DNA of 64,000 nt from NCBI GenBank assembly GCA_043421945.1, contig JBHOGO010000002.1, positions 131,100 to 195,099 of the forward strand, given 5' to 3'. This DNA comes from Thaumasiovibrio sp043421945. Lineage in GTDB: Bacteria; Pseudomonadota; Gammaproteobacteria; Enterobacterales; Vibrionaceae. Below, one piece after another: positions 9,958 through 18,544 of this stretch. Position numbers and translations under genes: made by a program. The notes under the pieces are model-generated. The model made no database searches. It was not told the DNA's origin and saw only the letters and a program-made list of their open reading frames with translations. Within the stretch, counting starts at the first letter, position 1. Each line of letters begins with the position of its first letter.

Positions 9958-10593
9958 ATGTTAGACCTACTTTCTGCTTTATGGCATACCGATTACGAAT
10001 ATTTAATTAGCGCGAATCAAATTGGCTTACTGATTATTTGTCTAACTGGCGTACTACTCTTTGAGAATGGTTTTGTCTTTTTACCCCTTCCTGGTGATAG
10101 CCTCGTCATCCTAACGGGTGGTCTTGTCGGCTTAGGGGTGATTGGCCCTGAAGTGAGCTTAGTCTATTTACCTCTAGCTGCTGGTCTTGGTGGCATCTTT
10201 GCTTATGAGCAAGGACGATGGCTCACTGGTACACGTTTCATGACGAGAATAGAAAACGCACTACCCACTGATGTTCTTCCGCGTGCCAAAGTACTGTTTG
10301 AAAAGCATGGCACATTTGCGATGTTTATCGCCCGATTTGTCCCATTTGTTCGCGCACTGACCCCGATGCTGATGGGGGCATCAGCAGTCTCTCGAAAGCG
10401 CTTTGCTATAGTAAGCTTTATTAGCGCTTTCCTTTGGGCTGCGTGCCTCGGTGTCATCGGAGCTTTTTTTGTTAGTACCAATTTATTTACTAACCACGCA
10501 GAACTCGTGACCAAACTGGCTATCGCAGTACCGTTACTCCTATTTATCGGTGCTTTGTCAGCAACTGGTTATCGGTTGATGAACCAACGCTAG
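9958..10593 (+). CDS. DedA-family membrane protein
   Basis: A 211-aa integral membrane protein of the DedA/VTT superfamily, recently linked to flipping of undecaprenyl phosphate or phosphatidylethanolamine. Family signatures are PLPGDSLVILTGG near residue 42, the amphipathic re-entrant region, and ARFVPFVRALTPMLMG near residue 123 with the conserved arginines. I estimate about five membrane segments. It is a single gene, ended by a strong bidirectional terminator. Which lipid it handles cannot be said. Confidence 0.88.
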   Translation: MLDLLSALWHTDYEYLISANQIGLLIICLTGVLLFENGFVFLPLPGDSLVILTGGLVGLGVIGPEVSLVYLPLAAGLGGIFAYEQGRWLTGTRFMTRIENALPTDVLPRAKVLFEKHGTFAMFIARFVPFVRALTPMLMGASAVSRKRFAIVSFISAFLWAACLGVIGAFFVSTNLFTNHAELVTKLAIAVPLLLFIGALSATGYRLMNQR

Positions 10594-10613
10594 CACTTTT
10601 GACTACTGAAACG

Positions 10614-10654
10614 AAAAAGCCGACACAGCATGTATATGCTAACGTCGGCTTTTT
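10614..10654. terminator. Bidirectional terminator between DedA gene and queE
   Basis: AAAAAGCCGAC and GTCGGCTTTTT form an 11-bp perfect stem with flanking A and T runs, so it can end both the plus-strand DedA gene and the minus-strand queDE operon. Confidence 0.85.
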
Positions 10655-10706
10655 CATGGAAATTTCAGGCTTAATGCTGTAAAAATTAACACTAAGTAAC
10701 CATCAA

Positions 10707-11405
10707 CTAAACGCCAGTTGCATTACCCCAAAGGTAAACATGAAGTTGAGGTAAAACGTGCACATCAAACCACTGCTTCTCAATAACCTTATCAACCAAA
10801 GCTCGCATCTGTGCAGCTAACTCAGTCTGATTCGGCTCGCCGTCAACATCGGGATTGCAAGCCTGCAAGTAGAGAGGTAACTGCGGATAAAGTGCCTTCA
10901 TTTCTTCTGCCCATAGAAAGTCAGACTCATCGGCAATGACAATTTTCATGGTTTTTTGCGTCGTATCGCCAGCCATCAACAAAGAAGTATCAAACCGAAT
11001 AGGGTCAAAGCGCATTTTGGATGAAGGAGGCTTAGGGCTCAACGTAATCGCATCTAGCTCAGCAAACCACTCTGCTGCAACACTCCCTTGGGTTTCCATA
11101 GAGAAGCGATAACCTTTGGCTTTGCCGAGCGCAATCAATGGTGCTAGGTCCTGTGTGGCAGGGTTTCCACCAGATAACGTTATCAATAACGGTTTTCCAC
11201 CACTTAATCTTTCAACTTCAGCAAAAATATCAGCCGCACTCATGTCATTCCAAAGGTGGCGATTCTTTTTGTCAACAGCATGAAGCGTATCGCACCAGCT
11301 GCATCGAAAGTCACAACCAGCGGTTCGAACAAAAACAGTCGGTTCGCCTATCGACGCACCTTCTCCCTGAATCGTCGGGCCAAATATTTCAGATATGGTG
11401 ATCAC
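10707..11405 (-). CDS. queE: 7-carboxy-7-deazaguanine synthase (radical SAM)
   Basis: 232 aa from a GTG at 11405 that overlaps the queD stop (GTGA), with GGAG eight bases upstream; a TTG six codons earlier is less likely. QueE converts 6-carboxytetrahydropterin to 7-carboxy-7-deazaguanine in queuosine synthesis. The radical-SAM cluster motif is AGCDFRCSWCDT (CX3CX2C); GGNPATQD and the N-terminal TIQGEG are typical. It is translationally coupled to queD, the preceding enzyme of the pathway. Confidence 0.93.
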   Translation of the reverse strand: MITISEIFGPTIQGEGASIGEPTVFVRTAGCDFRCSWCDTLHAVDKKNRHLWNDMSAADIFAEVERLSGGKPLLITLSGGNPATQDLAPLIALGKAKGYRFSMETQGSVAAEWFAELDAITLSPKPPSSKMRFDPIRFDTSLLMAGDTTQKTMKIVIADESDFLWAEEMKALYPQLPLYLQACNPDVDGEPNQTELAAQMRALVDKVIEKQWFDVHVLPQLHVYLWGNATGV

Positions 11406-11758
11406 GGACGGTACTCCGCCCAAGTCTTTGGTGTCTCAGAAACGGCGACGGCACTAATTTCAGGCCAACGCGCTTTACACCAATCATAAAAATGCTTAGC
11501 CAATTTTTCTGCTGTTGTATTATTTTCGCCAAGTACATCATTCAAATGGCGATGATCAATCACATCATCAACATAGCGTTTAAAATCGCCTAGCTCACGA
11601 TAATCACGGACAAAACCTGTTTCATTTAACGTGTCAGATGCTAACTCAACAATAACTTCATAATTATGCCCATGTAAACGCGTACAAGGGTGATCATGGG
11701 GTAGACCATGAAGTTGATGAGAAGCCGAAAATTGAAAAGACTTTCTGATGCGAAACAT
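11402..11758 (-). CDS. queD: 6-carboxy-5,6,7,8-tetrahydropterin synthase
   Basis: 118 aa from the ATG at 11758 (MFRIRKSFQFSASHQL), which matches the family start; an earlier in-frame start adds 12 unlikely residues. Zinc-binding histidines are in SASHQL and RLHGHNYEV. The catalytic Cys of the family's C-x3-H-G-H-type motif is CTRLHGHNY. It makes CPH4 from dihydroneopterin triphosphate for queuosine. It forms a two-gene operon with queE. Confidence 0.93.
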   Translation of the reverse strand: MFRIRKSFQFSASHQLHGLPHDHPCTRLHGHNYEVIVELASDTLNETGFVRDYRELGDFKRYVDDVIDHRHLNDVLGENNTTAEKLAKHFYDWCKARWPEISAVAVSETPKTWAEYRP

Positions 11759-11804
11759 AATGCATTGGTTCCTGTAAAACAAACAATGCAGCACAACACC
11801 CAGC

Positions 11805-11820
11805 CTAGAGCGAGCTCTAG
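11805..11820 (-). promoter_or_regulatory. Short hairpin in queD leader
   Basis: CTAGAGC and GCTCTAG pair over two bases about 47 bp upstream of queD. A preQ1 riboswitch would be expected functionally here, but I cannot match any preQ1 class to the surrounding bases, so it stays an unexplained hairpin. Confidence 0.3.
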
Positions 11821-11994
11821 CTGTTACAAAAGCAGACAGCGATGTGGTGTTTTTTACCTGGTGCTACGACAGGGCTTCGAAAAGCGGCGATATAATAGCA
11901 CAAAAGTATTCACCTCGACAAATCAACGTATACTAATGATAAAGGACGAGCATGGTTGAAGGAGTGCTCTGAAGCGGCGTCAATAGGAGTACAC

Positions 11995-12045
11995 ATGGTA
12001 AGAATCCAATACAAGTTTAAAGCCAGCATGAATAACAGGCATTAA
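11995..12045 (+). CDS. Possible 16-aa small ORF
   Basis: ATG at 11995 follows AGGAG by five bases and reads MVRIQYKFKASMNNRH to a TAA at 12043. The peptide is basic. It is immediately followed by the 12048-12067 hairpin. No homology is known to me; the good ribosome site is the only support, and chance remains likely. Confidence 0.22.
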   Translation: MVRIQYKFKASMNNRH

Positions 12046-12067
12046 AAAGGCCAGTCTGAACTGGCCT
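12042..12067 (-). terminator. Terminator of the 69-aa gene
   Basis: AGGCCAGT and ACTGGCCT form an 8-bp stem with a four-base loop. On the minus strand it is followed by a run of five T, so it ends transcription coming from the gene at 12099-12308. Confidence 0.75.
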
Positions 12068-12098
12068 ACGCTCTATGAACTCATCAAGTTTAAAAACA

Positions 12099-12308
12099 CT
12101 ATAAGTTCATTAAATCTTCTAGTAGATTCTCCGCATCACAATACACATAATCCTGTGCACGTTCGGCGCGATTTAAGTGGATGTTAGCACGACTAAAACC
12201 GATATTATTGTTATTCGGGATTAATACCTCTGAAACATACCCTATCGCCATTTCGACATCTGAAAAGCTCACTTTTTGAGACTGACAGTCAATTTCACAT
12301 TTAAACAT
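12099..12308 (-). CDS. Small protein of unknown function, 69 aa
   Basis: I prefer the ATG at 12308 (MFKCEIDCQSQ) with AGG upstream; a GTG two codons earlier is possible. The protein is acidic and soluble, with three cysteines, a central PNNNNIGF stretch and a C-terminal LLEDLMNL. The good terminator directly behind it supports a real gene. Family and function are not recognised. Confidence 0.55.
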   Translation of the reverse strand: MFKCEIDCQSQKVSFSDVEMAIGYVSEVLIPNNNNIGFSRANIHLNRAERAQDYVYCDAENLLEDLMNL

Positions 12309-12662
12309 AGACACCTAACCATTTAATTTTGTAAAGTTCATTTTTTTTCTAAGTATGATCTATTTATAGCTAGCAATGCTTTCCTGCGCAACCTTGTTCT
12401 TCTATTGACAATTCAGTCAATTTAATCTTTGAACAAAAATTTTAGTACAATACACCACCAAAAATACCAAACCTCCAACACATAGATCATGCAAATACAT
12501 TAACCCCTTTTAAAACAGATGGATAGATAGAGATAGACACAAAAGTCACCAAAAGCAGACATTGTTGTTAATATTTAATTTCGAGATTTCATAATTTGAG
12601 AGTTTCAAAGGCTAAGAACAAGAAATGACGTATAAGTCACAACTTTAACGATACGAGAGCAA
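12309..12662. other. Intergenic spacer, no gene seen
   Basis: 354 AT-rich bases lie between the 69-aa gene and the stop of the GGDEF-EAL gene. No ORF with a ribosome site, no clear terminator for the operon ending at 12663, and no repeats are seen. Confidence 0.5.
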
Positions 12663-14705
12663 CTATTCGCCAACCTCAAGGTAAGTGTCTCCATTCGTTA
12701 ACTGAATAATAAACTCATCTCCAGGAATAGGCCGTGAGAATATATATCCTTGCCCGAAGTCACAGCCTAAGTTATACAATGTCTCAATCTGTTTCTCCGT
12801 TTCAATGCCTTCTGCAACGACTGAGATCCCCAATGAATGAGACATCGTAATAATAGCCTCGCATATCGCTTTGTCGTCTGGTGACTGCGCTACAGACTCA
12901 ACAAAAGAGCGGTCAATCTTCAATAAGTCAACATCAAAACGTCTCAAGTAAGATAGTGATGAATACCCCGTACCAAAGTCATCAATAGCAAGCTGAATAC
13001 CTAAACGTCGCAGTCCGGTTAACACGTCGGAGGTAGAGTTGTTAACATCCATCAGTAAACCTTCGGTGATTTCTACAATGATAGAACCTTTGGGTAGTCT
13101 TAATCGCTGAAAACGCTTTATATAATCTTTGTAATCCTCTGGCTTATCATTGAATTGAACTGGTGAAATATTGACACCAAACGCTATCCATCGGCCGGTC
13201 ATTCGGTAAACATACTTACAAAACTGTGCCGATTGCATAAACACCCAACGGCCAATTTCCGAGATCATCCCATTCTCTTCTGCATGAGCAATAAAGTCAC
13301 TTGGGTATATGATGCCTTTCTGTGGGTGCTCCCAACGAAGCAATGCCTCTACCTTGACCCATTCCCCTGTATTAAGATCAACAATGGGTTGATAGTGAAT
13401 GACAAATTCACCACGATTTAGAGCAAGACGTAAATCCTGGGTCAAATTCATTTTTAGGGCGGCAACTTCACCCATTGATTGGTCATAATAACCGACACGA
13501 TTCCGACCTTTTGACTTCGCATGGTACATTGCTTCATCAGCATTCTTCACAAGCTGATCGCTTACACGCCCATCTTTAGGGTACTCCGCAGCACCAACAC
13601 TCACACTCACGTATACATGACGACCGCTAAGCACAAAGGGGAGTAAAAATTGCTGTCTTAATCGCTCACAACGCATTTTTAGTTCAAAGTTATTTCGGTA
13701 ACCAAAATGCATAATAACGAACTCATCCCCCCCCAGCCTTGCAATCACATCACGATGATCCATAGCATCCGTTAAACGGCGAGCAGTCTCTATCAATAAG
13801 ATATCTCCTGCCTCATGACCCAGATTATCATTAATAGCTTTAAACTTATCCAGGTCAATAAATAACAGAGCAAAAGGCTCGCTTTGTCCTATTTGAGTAT
13901 AAGCCTCAAGTTCAGACATAAATCGCGATCGGTTTGCCAATTTTGTGAGCGGGTCTGTATACGCAAGCTCAAAAAGTTGTTGATTTGAAGCCTCTAATTG
14001 TTGGGTTCTCTTCAATACTTGATCTTCTAAACGTTGATCTTTTTTGCTAATTTCGTCCATCATGACATTAAAATATGTCGCTAACTCCCCCACTTCATCA
14101 CGAGTATGTATGCCTGCCCGCCGTGCATATTCCCCAGATTCAGAAATTCCCTTTACTACCGATGTTAAGCGCTTAATCGGCGCACTTATAATGTGCTGAA
14201 TGGTGTATGAAAAAATAACCGAGATAGCAATAAAAACTAAAAACACCCCCAGCAATACATTTGAAAAAAGATGAACTTTTTCACCTAAATATGCATCACT
14301 CCTCGTCACTATAAGGGTTGCGAGCAGCTCACCTTCATCATAGAAAGGGAATTTGAAAAACTCTCGCAGTTTAGAGTCTCCCTCTAAGAGAGAGGTTTTT
14401 TCACTACCGAATTCGTATAGCATCCGGTTTTGACGGTCAACAATCGCAACATAATCAATTGAGGCAACATGATTCAATGACTCTACTGCCTCTTCTATAG
14501 TCTCAAGATCATCGAATAAAAGTGCAGCTTGAAGGCTTGGAGAAACCACTTCTACAATACTTTTTAAGTTTTCCTCTTCTGTCGCCTTCACTAACGTCGA
14601 TTCAAATGCAAAGAATAGCCCCAGTAATGAAGTGACTATCGTAATCAAGGCACTGCTCACAAGCAGCATAATCTTCGCAGTGACTGAAAAACGGTTTAGT
14701 CTCAT
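12663..14705 (-). CDS. HAMP-GGDEF-EAL c-di-GMP enzyme, YfiN-like sensor
   Basis: 680 aa. A membrane segment at about 10-32, a periplasmic CHASE8-like domain to about 150, a second segment near 150-172 and HAMP to about 225 precede GGDEF (DLDKFKAIND, RLGGDEF near 323) and EAL (VEALLRW near 452). EAL catalytic positions are present: NISPVQF, EITEG, DDFGTGYSSL, LKIDRSF, VAEGIET, GQGYIFSRP. The GGDEF active site is intact, but the inhibitory RxxD is replaced by DHRD. Both synthesis and breakdown of c-di-GMP are therefore possible. The start overlaps the YfiR-like stop by four bases (ATGA). The GG codons lie in a run of eight G. Confidence 0.92.
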   Translation of the reverse strand: MRLNRFSVTAKIMLLVSSALITIVTSLLGLFFAFESTLVKATEEENLKSIVEVVSPSLQAALLFDDLETIEEAVESLNHVASIDYVAIVDRQNRMLYEFGSEKTSLLEGDSKLREFFKFPFYDEGELLATLIVTRSDAYLGEKVHLFSNVLLGVFLVFIAISVIFSYTIQHIISAPIKRLTSVVKGISESGEYARRAGIHTRDEVGELATYFNVMMDEISKKDQRLEDQVLKRTQQLEASNQQLFELAYTDPLTKLANRSRFMSELEAYTQIGQSEPFALLFIDLDKFKAINDNLGHEAGDILLIETARRLTDAMDHRDVIARLGGDEFVIMHFGYRNNFELKMRCERLRQQFLLPFVLSGRHVYVSVSVGAAEYPKDGRVSDQLVKNADEAMYHAKSKGRNRVGYYDQSMGEVAALKMNLTQDLRLALNRGEFVIHYQPIVDLNTGEWVKVEALLRWEHPQKGIIYPSDFIAHAEENGMISEIGRWVFMQSAQFCKYVYRMTGRWIAFGVNISPVQFNDKPEDYKDYIKRFQRLRLPKGSIIVEITEGLLMDVNNSTSDVLTGLRRLGIQLAIDDFGTGYSSLSYLRRFDVDLLKIDRSFVESVAQSPDDKAICEAIITMSHSLGISVVAEGIETEKQIETLYNLGCDFGQGYIFSRPIPGDEFIIQLTNGDTYLEVGE

Positions 14706-15208
14706 CGACGTCCACCTGCAACAATCTTACCTAACCGAAGAACTTTTGAGCTGATATTGATATCTGAAGCTTTCAGTGCATCGGGATTGACCTCAAACCT
14801 CACTTTATTACCGACGACGACAAAGTTAATGTGCCCCAGTTCTTTGGCAAAGTCTTTGCTTTCTCCAATGACCAAGAGCCCTGCTGGTAGTTGCTTGTTC
14901 GCAAACACCTCCTTCCACCAGTTAACATCCTGTTCAGTAACAAATAGAACATCACAGCCCTCAATGGTTCGATGCACATGCCTAGCATCAACTGAACGAT
15001 TATTGAGTTTACGATGATCCAATAGTAGATTGGCAGCTTCTAAAAAATCGTGACTATGGCTACATACTTCGATGGTTTGATTATCGTTAGTACTCGTATA
15101 CCGAATAAAGTTATAGATATACCCGGCCTTAATTTTATATTCTCGGGGTGTCAGCTCTCCCCCGATAACAAAGCACGAGAAAAAAATTAGCAGCACCAAT
15201 ACCCGCAT
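14702..15208 (-). CDS. YfiR-family (DUF4154) periplasmic protein
   Basis: 168 aa from the ATG at 15208, one base after the TonB-receptor stop; an upstream in-frame TTG is unlikely. The signal is MRVLVLLIFFSCFVIGGEL, then the family opening YKIKAGYIYNFIRYT. The later part (CDVLFVTEQD, LPAGLLVIGESKDFAKELGHINF, NKVRFEVNPDALK) fits DUF4154. In Pseudomonas, YfiR binds and represses the cyclase YfiN from the periplasm; the YfiN-like enzyme is the next gene here, overlapping by four bases. The role as its periplasmic regulator is inference. Confidence 0.88.
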   Translation of the reverse strand: MRVLVLLIFFSCFVIGGELTPREYKIKAGYIYNFIRYTSTNDNQTIEVCSHSHDFLEAANLLLDHRKLNNRSVDARHVHRTIEGCDVLFVTEQDVNWWKEVFANKQLPAGLLVIGESKDFAKELGHINFVVVGNKVRFEVNPDALKASDINISSKVLRLGKIVAGGRR

Positions 15209-15209
15209 A

Positions 15210-17234
15210 CTAATAACCAATCGAAATCGTTCCTAATAAATATGGTTCTTGCTTTGAAGGCTCAATATAGATATCACTGCTTATCTCGTACTCCACTTCA
15301 TTCGCAAAGATATTTTTGTAGAATAAACTAAGGTCAATATGTTCATTAAGACGATACACCCCGCCTAATGAAAGTGAATAGAGCTCATCTGTTTCATACA
15401 GTAGGCTTTCACTTTCATAATTAAATACCGCTGAAAGGTCTAATTTTTGCCCTGAAAGGTAGGTAAGTTTTGTTTTCGATTGGAGGATATCATCACTTGT
15501 TCCTCCTGCTAAGATGTTGCTCGTTTGCCCTTTAAACTCAATGTCTAGCCAAGTAAGTGATGTTTGAAAACGCCAGTGCTTATTAAGAGCTTGTGAAAAG
15601 ACAGCCTCGACACCGTAGATATCCGTTGACCCACCACCTATCGATTGAAAATCGATAGATAATGTGTCGATGATCGCCTGCGCCCCAGAAATATCTCCGA
15701 TAGAAGCTAAGATCAGCGCCCTCTGCACTAAATCAGTATCAACTTCGATACTAAAGTCATTAGTATTTTCAACTTTAGATAAATAGCCTGATAGATCCAA
15801 ATAAGTATTGGGGGTTGGCGAAAAGCGGTAGCCTACTTCGTAGTTCGTTGAGCGTTCCGCATCTAACTTGTTATTACTGCGAATCCATGAGTTCACAGAG
15901 TAATCATCAATATCGCTAAAACCTGTTGTGTATATGTTCGAAAAGTCCTGAAGCCCGGCATAAATATCAGCAGCATACTCTGCGAAAGTAGGTGTTCGCT
16001 CAACTTCTGTGTAACCAAACCAGACACTATGTGCATCATTAAAATGGTGTAGACCACGAATAGAAGGCTGGAACCCCCAACCGTGATAATTGTTATGTTC
16101 AACTTTTCCGGCTAACAATAGACGGGTACGCTCCGCAAGATCTAATTCGTATTGCAAAAACATGCCGTAGATATCAAGATTTTTATCATTTTCAGATACT
16201 TTCACCAATAATCCATCTTCAGAAAGTAGGTCATTGTAGCGAGCATAAGTACCAAAATCTAAGCGACTACGATCCCAAGAGCGGTTAAGCTGATAATCGA
16301 TATCCCAAGATTGATATTCCAGATCAATGGCTAATTGAGGTCTATGGCTATACTGATAAGAGATTTGAAATTGTTGAGAGGCGGTTGGTGATATTTGATG
16401 CGCTAGACGCGTCATCAACGACACACGATTCCCATCAACCGTTTCAGGCGTGTGTTTTACGCCTAAGCTGGATGTTTGAACCAGTTGATCTATATCACTA
16501 TCCACATAAAGGCCATGCACTTGCCAGTCTAATGAGTCGTTAATCAGGTGATCGAGACGAAAATTGAGAGAGTAGACACTGGCACTGTCTTTAGCGTCAA
16601 AGGGAACATCAGAGTGTTCATGCCGACGGCCTTTAATCCCTATACGATATTGAGTCGCATCACTGTACTCCCCGCCATAACGTACTGATACTTCACCTCC
16701 CACCCTTGAATCAAGCGACGCATGGCCCTGTATGCCTTGAGTATCGTAACTATGCTTCGTAATGATATTGACCACGCCGTTTGTTGCGTTGGCCCCCCAT
16801 AGCATGCCGCCGGTACCACGTATGACCTCAATTCGTTCTATTGAGGCAATATCAATATCTAACTCTTCCCAAGTGATACCAGCAAACGTTGGGTTATATA
16901 TATTCTGCCCATCAACCATCACCAACATACGGCTATAAAACTGACTCGCTCGAAACCGTGTCGTAATGGCCCATACATTGCGATCGATTTGACGCACAAA
17001 AACGCCGGGAACAAGTTTCAACGCCTCTGGAACTGACTGCACACCAAACGAACGTAGCTCCTTACTATCTAAAACATAAATTGAAGAGGGTGTCTCTTGA
17101 ACTGCTGACGCCCGTTTAAGGGCAGTTGTCACCTGCACATCCATCTGCATTAACGCTTCAAGATCAAGGAATTCATCATGAGAGGCTAAAACATCCCCGA
17201 CTAAAAATATCAACCCAAACCAACGAGCTTGCAT
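15210..17234 (-). CDS. TonB-dependent outer-membrane receptor
   Basis: 674 aa from the ATG at 17234, which has GGAG six bases upstream; the ATG four codons earlier lacks one. A signal peptide precedes a DLEALMQMDVQVTTALKRAS segment, then the plug (SVPEALKLVPGVFVRQ, VMVDGQNIYNPTF, IERIEVIRG, GANATNGVVNIIT), then a barrel ending in a terminal Tyr (LLGTISIGY). Ligand is unknown. Its company is a YfiR-like protein and a GGDEF-EAL sensor rather than an ABC transporter, which hints at signalling. No Fur-box is obvious upstream. Confidence 0.9.
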   Translation of the reverse strand: MQARWFGLIFLVGDVLASHDEFLDLEALMQMDVQVTTALKRASAVQETPSSIYVLDSKELRSFGVQSVPEALKLVPGVFVRQIDRNVWAITTRFRASQFYSRMLVMVDGQNIYNPTFAGITWEELDIDIASIERIEVIRGTGGMLWGANATNGVVNIITKHSYDTQGIQGHASLDSRVGGEVSVRYGGEYSDATQYRIGIKGRRHEHSDVPFDAKDSASVYSLNFRLDHLINDSLDWQVHGLYVDSDIDQLVQTSSLGVKHTPETVDGNRVSLMTRLAHQISPTASQQFQISYQYSHRPQLAIDLEYQSWDIDYQLNRSWDRSRLDFGTYARYNDLLSEDGLLVKVSENDKNLDIYGMFLQYELDLAERTRLLLAGKVEHNNYHGWGFQPSIRGLHHFNDAHSVWFGYTEVERTPTFAEYAADIYAGLQDFSNIYTTGFSDIDDYSVNSWIRSNNKLDAERSTNYEVGYRFSPTPNTYLDLSGYLSKVENTNDFSIEVDTDLVQRALILASIGDISGAQAIIDTLSIDFQSIGGGSTDIYGVEAVFSQALNKHWRFQTSLTWLDIEFKGQTSNILAGGTSDDILQSKTKLTYLSGQKLDLSAVFNYESESLLYETDELYSLSLGGVYRLNEHIDLSLFYKNIFANEVEYEISSDIYIEPSKQEPYLLGTISIGY

Positions 17235-17426
17235 CACTAACTCCATTTACGTCCAATATATTCAGTATAGACATGAGGTTATTTTTCTGACGTAAATGAT
17301 GTAAAACGAATCTCTCATTATTAAAGTTTGGCATAGTTCAAAGAATAACCAGCCAAACAAAACAAACCTTGATATAAAACAGCGGTTTGACTACATTGTA
17401 GCCTAGTTGCATATAGGGAATTTAAG

Positions 17427-18200
17427 ATGAAGCGAGTGATTTTCAATCAGAAGGGCGGAGTGGGCAAATCAAGTATCGCTTGTAATCTTGCCGCTATTTC
17501 TGCCAGTAATGGCTATAAGACATTACTCATTGATCTTGACGTGCAAGGAAACGCTAGTCATTATTTAGGTTATGAACAAAATGAAAGCGACCAACTTACC
17601 GTTGCTGACCTGCTAAACCAAACTGCAGGTTGGTTTAGTGTTGCAACACCCATCTCTCGCTTCCCTCATGAAACAAACTACGCCAATCTGAGTTTGATAC
17701 CATCCAGCCCCAAACTTGACCAGATAGAAAATGAGTTAGAACGCCGCTATAAGATATACAAACTACGAGATGCGATTAAAGAGTTAGAAAAAGACTTCGA
17801 GTATATCTATATCGATACCCCACCAAATTTCAATTTCTACACAAAATCAGCGTTGATTGCCTGCAATAATCTACTGATCCCTTTCGATTGTGACACCTTT
17901 TCAAAACAGGCACTAGAAACCCTCATCGCGAATGTTGCGGAGTTAAGAGAAGATCACAACCCCTCTTTACTTGTCGAGGGCGTCATTGTAAATATGTTTA
18001 ATGCTCAAGCTAAACACCCAAAGAAGATTGTTGCAGAACTGAGTCAATTTGGGCTTCCTGTCATTGAGCCATACCTACCCTTGTCAGTAAAGATGAAAGA
18101 ATCTCATTATCAAAGACTGCCACTGATGGCGAGTGCACCAAACCATAAACTGACAAATGCATTTAAAGCGATAGCTGAAAAACTAAACAAAACAGCTTGA
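17427..18200 (+). CDS. Orphan ParA-family ATPase
   Basis: 257 aa with the deviant Walker A KGGVGKSS at residue 9, the switch LLIDLDVQGNAS (the family usually has DPQGN) and Walker B YIDTPPNF. ParA/MinD proteins act as ATP-dependent positioning switches for DNA or cell-surface machines. No ParB or parS is seen beside it, so it is not an evident plasmid or chromosome partition pair. It is divergent from the TonB receptor (192 bp between starts) and upstream of the pst operon, which has its own promoter. Confidence 0.88.
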   Translation: MKRVIFNQKGGVGKSSIACNLAAISASNGYKTLLIDLDVQGNASHYLGYEQNESDQLTVADLLNQTAGWFSVATPISRFPHETNYANLSLIPSSPKLDQIENELERRYKIYKLRDAIKELEKDFEYIYIDTPPNFNFYTKSALIACNNLLIPFDCDTFSKQALETLIANVAELREDHNPSLLVEGVIVNMFNAQAKHPKKIVAELSQFGLPVIEPYLPLSVKMKESHYQRLPLMASAPNHKLTNAFKAIAEKLNKTA

Positions 18201-18544
18201 TCGTGAAACACAGCAATACACTTTCAAAAATATTTTTTTGAAGGGCAATCAAACTTTTTAGTTATATCGTACAAAAAAGAATCATATTTTGTACATCCTC
18301 CGAAATCAATTCATTTTTTATCTAAAGAATTTCTTTTTTCTTTAAGTGATAGTTAATCCATTCAAAACAACAACTTAACTAAGAATGCCGTGCAAATCCT
18401 AATCAGATCAGACCAGCTTTCCTCCCACCGTCATAGAGTCTTCAAAGAAGTGAAACATTACTGTCACATAAGTTTCCTAACCTTTGCCTGGTTCATTTAA
18501 ACAAGCTCATGGCAATCAGGCCATATCTTAAAGGATTTAGAAAA
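18201..18544 (+). promoter_or_regulatory. pst control region with Pho-box-like sites
   Basis: CCGTCAT at 18428-18434 (followed by TCTTCAA after four bases) and CTGTCAC at 18461-18467 (followed by GTTTCCT) resemble halves of the PhoB box (CTGTCAT repeats with 11-bp period). They are 33 bp apart, the same face of the helix. A small inverted repeat, GTACAAAA at 18269 and TTTTGTAC at 18287, may be part of the ParA gene terminator. PhoB control of pst operons is established in this bacterial group. Confidence 0.55.

Larger units (their letters stand above)
11759..12098. other. Spacer between queD and small unknown gene
   Basis: It contains the queD leader hairpin, a TATAAT hexamer on the plus strand at 11891-11896, a possible 16-codon ORF at 11995, and the terminator hairpin at 12048-12067. 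Nothing else is recognised. Confidence 0.5.

Noticed and set aside
11759..11860. preQ1 riboswitch upstream of queD
   Set aside because: Expected by function, but the leader does not fit the preQ1 class patterns I know; only a simple hairpin is visible.
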